Positions 12,709-15,113 of a stretch of DNA of 15,113 nucleotides are shown in pieces (the first letter of the stretch is position 1; each line of letters starts with the position of its first letter). The DNA lies in contig DATGQT010000201.1 in NCBI GenBank assembly GCA_035304085.1, forward strand, positions 1 to 15,113, read 5' to 3'. The position numbers were made by a program, and so were the translations under genes. Source of the DNA: DATGQT01 sp035304085 (GTDB lineage: Bacteria > Bacteroidota > Rhodothermia > Rhodothermales > Rubricoccaceae). The notes beneath the pieces were generated by a model. The model worked only from the letters and a program-made list of their open reading frames with translations. It ran no database searches and had not been told where the DNA came from.

Positions 12709-13895
12709 CGCCCCGCCGGCACGGCCTCGAACGCGGCGCGGAGGCGGCGGCAGGCGTCCTCCAGCACGTCCATCTCCTTCGCGTAGCAGAACCGGAGCCA
12801 GTAGCGACCGTCCTCGGGGTCGGCGAAGAACGAGTTGCCGGGGACGCACGCCACGCCGGCCCGCTCGATGAGCGTGTTCGTCGCCGCGCGGTCGTCGGCG
12901 AACCCGCCGCGCTCGCGCGCGAGCGCCTCGAAGTTGGCGAGGACGTAGTAGGCGCCGTCGGGGCGGTGGACGGTGAAGCCGCACGCTTCGAGGGTGTCGC
13001 ACATCAGCGCGCGCTTGGCCGTGTAGTCGGCCTGCATCCGCGTGTAGTAGTCCTCCGGCATCGGGAGGGCGGCGGCGACGCCGTGCTGGAGCGGCGCGGG
13101 CGCGCAGATGTAGACGAGGTCGCTGATGAGCCCCATCTTCTCGATGACCGGCGGCGCGGCGACGGCGTAGCCGAGGCGCCATCCGGTCATGTTGAACGTC
13201 TTCGAGAAGCCCGAGAGGGTGACGGTCCGCTCGTAGGCGCCGGGGAGGCTCCCGAGGGAGACGTGCCGGTGCCCGTCGTAGGTCATGTACTCGTAGATCT
13301 CGTCGGTGACGGCCCAGAGGTCGTGCTTTTCGAGGAGCGCGAGGAGGCGCGTCAACTCGCCCTCCGTCCACACCTTGCCCGAGGGGTTGGCGGGGGTGCA
13401 GACGAGGACGGCCTTCGTCCGCTCGGTGATGGCCGCCTCCAGCGCGCCGAAGTCGACGGCCCAATCGGGCGCACGGAGGGGGACGGCGACGGGGCGGACG
13501 CCGAGGAGGCCGAGGAGGCCGGTGTGGTAGCCGTAGAACGGCTCGAAGAGGACGACCTCGTCGCCCGGCTCGCAGAGGGCGAGGACGGCGGCGACGAAGG
13601 CGCCCGTCGAGCCGACCGAGACCATGACCTCCTCGTCGTCCTCGGCCGGGAGGCCGTTGAAGGCGCGGGCCTTCTCCAGGATACCCTCGCGCAGCGCCTT
13701 CACCCCGTTGTAGGGGGTGTAGATCGAGCGGTCGCCCTCGACGGCCGCGACGGCGCCGATCTTGATGGGGTCGGGCGTGGCGAGGTCGCAGATGCCCTGG
13801 CCGAGGTTGATCCCGCCGACGCGGTTGACGGCGAACGTGACGGCGCGGATGTCGGACTGGCGGAGGGCGTCGGTGCGCGAGGCGAGCGGCTTCAA
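12705..13895 (-). CDS. Class I/II PLP-dependent aminotransferase
   Basis: This fold-type I aminotransferase (aspartate/methionine/aromatic group, AspC-like) acts in cytoplasmic amino-acid metabolism; the amino donor cannot be read from sequence. The protein has 396 residues if started at TTG 13895. Motifs: INLGQGICDLATP (29-41), YTPYNGVKALREGI (59-72), CTPANPSGKV (166-175), DEIYEYMTYDG (198-208), SGFSKTFNMTGWRLGY with PLP-lysine K232 (228-243), and a late YWLRFCYAK whose arginine should bind the substrate carboxylate. No ATG lies at the expected N-terminus. The nearest upstream ATG (14015) would add 40 residues encoded across the promoter box and repeat copy C. TTG fits family length and lies 43 bases after a TATATTGC box. 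SKTFNMTGWR resembles the methionine/kynurenine-type aminotransferases more than classic AspC. Confidence 0.9.
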   Translation of the reverse strand: MKPLASRTDALRQSDIRAVTFAVNRVGGINLGQGICDLATPDPIKIGAVAAVEGDRSIYTPYNGVKALREGILEKARAFNGLPAEDDEEVMVSVGSTGAFVAAVLALCEPGDEVVLFEPFYGYHTGLLGLLGVRPVAVPLRAPDWAVDFGALEAAITERTKAVLVCTPANPSGKVWTEGELTRLLALLEKHDLWAVTDEIYEYMTYDGHRHVSLGSLPGAYERTVTLSGFSKTFNMTGWRLGYAVAAPPVIEKMGLISDLVYICAPAPLQHGVAAALPMPEDYYTRMQADYTAKRALMCDTLEACGFTVHRPDGAYYVLANFEALARERGGFADDRAATNTLIERAGVACVPGNSFFADPEDGRYWLRFCYAKEMDVLEDACRRLRAAFEAVPAGR

Positions 13896-13930
13896 GGGGG
13901 CGACGGAGGACGTGGGGTGAAGGACGAAGA

Positions 13931-13938
13931 GCAATATA
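13931..13938 (-). promoter_or_regulatory. Putative -7 box of the aminotransferase gene
   Basis: The minus-strand octamer TATATTGC lies 43 bases upstream of the proposed TTG start. It is identical to the box upstream of the DUF559 gene. It argues that translation starts downstream of here and not at the ATG at 14015. Confidence 0.4.
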
Positions 13939-13994
13939 GAAGCGGAGATGGCGTTCGGAGCGGCAGCACGAGCCCCACCGCAAACGCCGGCGCT

Positions 13995-14045
13995 GCTCCC
14001 CCGCTTCGCGCACATCGCTCCACTCAGGGCACAAGAAGCAGGGAG
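13995..14045. repeat. Shortened repeat copy C
   Basis: This is a copy of about 51 bp of the repeat seen at 48-168 and 610-741. It keeps the left end (GCTCCCCCGCTTC), the loop with 12 of 14 bases conserved (ATCGCTCCACTCAG, 14014-14027) and a right end (AGCAGGGAGAAC) like that of copy B. It lacks the central palindrome and the third stem, and its first hairpin no longer pairs well. It looks like an internally deleted, decaying copy, inserted between the divergent aminotransferase and DUF4139 promoters with no DUF559 gene nearby. Confidence 0.6.
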
Positions 14046-14058
14046 AACCCGCCGCGAC

Positions 14059-14066
14059 TACCTTCC
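14059..14066 (+). promoter_or_regulatory. Putative -7 box of the DUF4139 gene
   Basis: TACCTTCC is the same octamer as upstream of gyrA (858-865) but lies only 19 bases before the ATG, so the transcript would be nearly leaderless. It begins 14 bases after repeat copy C. Confidence 0.35.
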
Positions 14067-14077
14067 CCCACCGCACC

Positions 14078-15113
14078 ATGTCGAAGATCCCGCTCGCGGG
14101 TCGCCCGCTCCTCCTCGCCGCCGCCCTCCTCGCCGTGCCCGCCGCCGCGCAGCCCTCCGTCGTATCCCTGCCCGAGACGCAGACGGGCGTCTCGCTCACC
14201 GTCTACAACGGCGGGTTCGCCGTCGTGCGCGAGGTCCGCCCGCTCGCGCTCCAGCGCGGGATGAACCTCGTCCGCTGGGAGGGCGTCGCCGCGCAGATCG
14301 ACCCGACGACGCTGGCGATCCGCTCGCTCACGTCGCCCGGCGCGCTCTCCGTCCGCGAGCAGAACTACCAGTACCACCTCATCGGCACGAACTCCGTCCT
14401 CGACGCGGCCGTGGGCCAGCGCATCCGGCTCACCCGCGTCCTCGGCGACGAGACGGTGGTCGAGGAGGGCGTGCTGCTGAGCCAGCCCGGGCAGGGCCGC
14501 ATCGTCCGCCTCGACGACGGCCGCGTCCTCGTGGACCCTGGCGGCACCGTCGAGCTGGCCGCGCTGCCCGAGGGGCTGCTCTCGCGCCCGTCGCTCCTCT
14601 GGCACCTCAACGCCGACCGCGCGGGCGAGCACGAGACGCAGGTCTCCTACATGACCAACGGGATCACGTGGAAGGCCGACTACGTCGCCGTCGTCAACGA
14701 CGCCGAGGACCGCGTGGACGTGACGGGCTGGGTCACGCTCGACAACCAGAGCGGCGCCGCCTACCGCGACGCCCGCCTCCAGCTCCTCGCCGGCGACGTC
14801 CGCCGCGTGCAGGATCAACTACAGATCCGTGGGGGACGCGTGCAGGAGATGGTGGCCTATGCCGACGTCGCGCCCCAGTTCGAGGAGGAGGCGTTCTTCG
14901 AGTACCACCTCTACACCCTCGACGGCACCACCACGCTCCAGCAGCGGGAGACGAAGCAGATGGAGCTCCTCGCGGCCACCGACGCGGGCGTCCGCCGCCG
15001 CCTCGTCTTCGACGGCGGCGGGCACTTCTACCCCGTCCGCCAGCGGCCCGGCGCGGGCGGCGCCACGAGCGAGATGAGCGCCGCCGTCGTGCTCGAGCTC
15101 GAGAACACCGAGG
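14078..15113 (+). CDS. DUF4139 domain-containing protein (3' end cut by window)
   Basis: The first 345 residues are present and the frame runs off the window. A signal peptide is clear (MSKIPLAGRPLLLAAALLAVPAAAQ, cleavage near residue 24), so the protein is exported. It then shows VSLTVYNGGFAVVREVRPLAL and NLVRWEGVAAQIDPTTLAIRS (N-terminal part of the family), followed by the DUF4139 hallmarks YMTNGITWKADYVAVVN (191-207), VTGWVTLDNQSGAAYRDARLQLLAGDV (215-241) and FFEYHLYTLDGTTTLQQRETKQMELL (273-298). Families of this type are often found as secreted or periplasmic proteins of unknown role in Bacteroidota and Proteobacteria; no catalytic residues can be named. ATG at 14078 directly precedes the signal peptide. 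The gene is divergent from the aminotransferase gene. Confidence 0.88.
   Translation, partial: MSKIPLAGRPLLLAAALLAVPAAAQPSVVSLPETQTGVSLTVYNGGFAVVREVRPLALQRGMNLVRWEGVAAQIDPTTLAIRSLTSPGALSVREQNYQYHLIGTNSVLDAAVGQRIRLTRVLGDETVVEEGVLLSQPGQGRIVRLDDGRVLVDPGGTVELAALPEGLLSRPSLLWHLNADRAGEHETQVSYMTNGITWKADYVAVVNDAEDRVDVTGWVTLDNQSGAAYRDARLQLLAGDVRRVQDQLQIRGGRVQEMVAYADVAPQFEEEAFFEYHLYTLDGTTTLQQRETKQMELLAATDAGVRRRLVFDGGGHFYPVRQRPGAGGATSEMSAAVVLELENTE

Overview
The window is GC-rich (roughly 70% by eye) bacterial chromosome from a Bacteroidota/Rhodothermota-type organism. I infer something near Rhodothermales/Rubricoccaceae. Two secreted proteins end in type IX secretion (Por) C-terminal sorting domains. 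Shine-Dalgarno sequences are weak or absent. Several genes carry TAnnTT(G/C)C boxes resembling the -7 element known from Bacteroidota. No tRNA, rRNA, CRISPR array, insertion sequence or prophage gene was recognised.

Layout. Bases 1-750 hold a small DUF559 (Vsr-like endonuclease fold) gene on the minus strand. It lies between two same-orientation copies of a structured, palindrome-rich repeat. GyrA (897-3653, +) follows, with a 24-bp alternating CG/TG tract upstream. It converges, with overlapping stop codons, on a secreted spondin-domain protein (3650-4591, -). A 469-base gap holds a possible 34-residue membrane peptide and a strong hairpin. Lysine 6-transaminase (5061-6398, -) and lipoyl synthase lipA (6597-7574, +) diverge from a region made of heptamer repeats arranged as an 18-bp inverted repeat. 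After lipA come an unrecognised lipoprotein, ndk, and two paralogous lipoproteins with PPC-like domains. The last two share an upstream motif pair (GAAATAAG-N13-CGTTAGC). A bidirectional hairpin separates them from a minus-strand pair: an 883-residue LVIVD-repeat secreted protein and a class I aminotransferase. The latter diverges from a DUF4139 protein cut off by the window end. A shortened third repeat copy lies between those two.

How the parts relate. Most genes are single transcription units with core housekeeping roles (topology, lipoate, nucleotides, amino acids), interspersed with envelope and secreted proteins. No large operon is visible. The strongest candidate for an undescribed system is the DUF559 gene with its flanking structured repeats. 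The repeat copies differ by changes that keep the pairing. The arrangement resembles a nuclease gene living with REP-like elements, although mobilisation is only inferred. The shared promoter-like motif of the two lipoprotein paralogues is the second most interesting signal.
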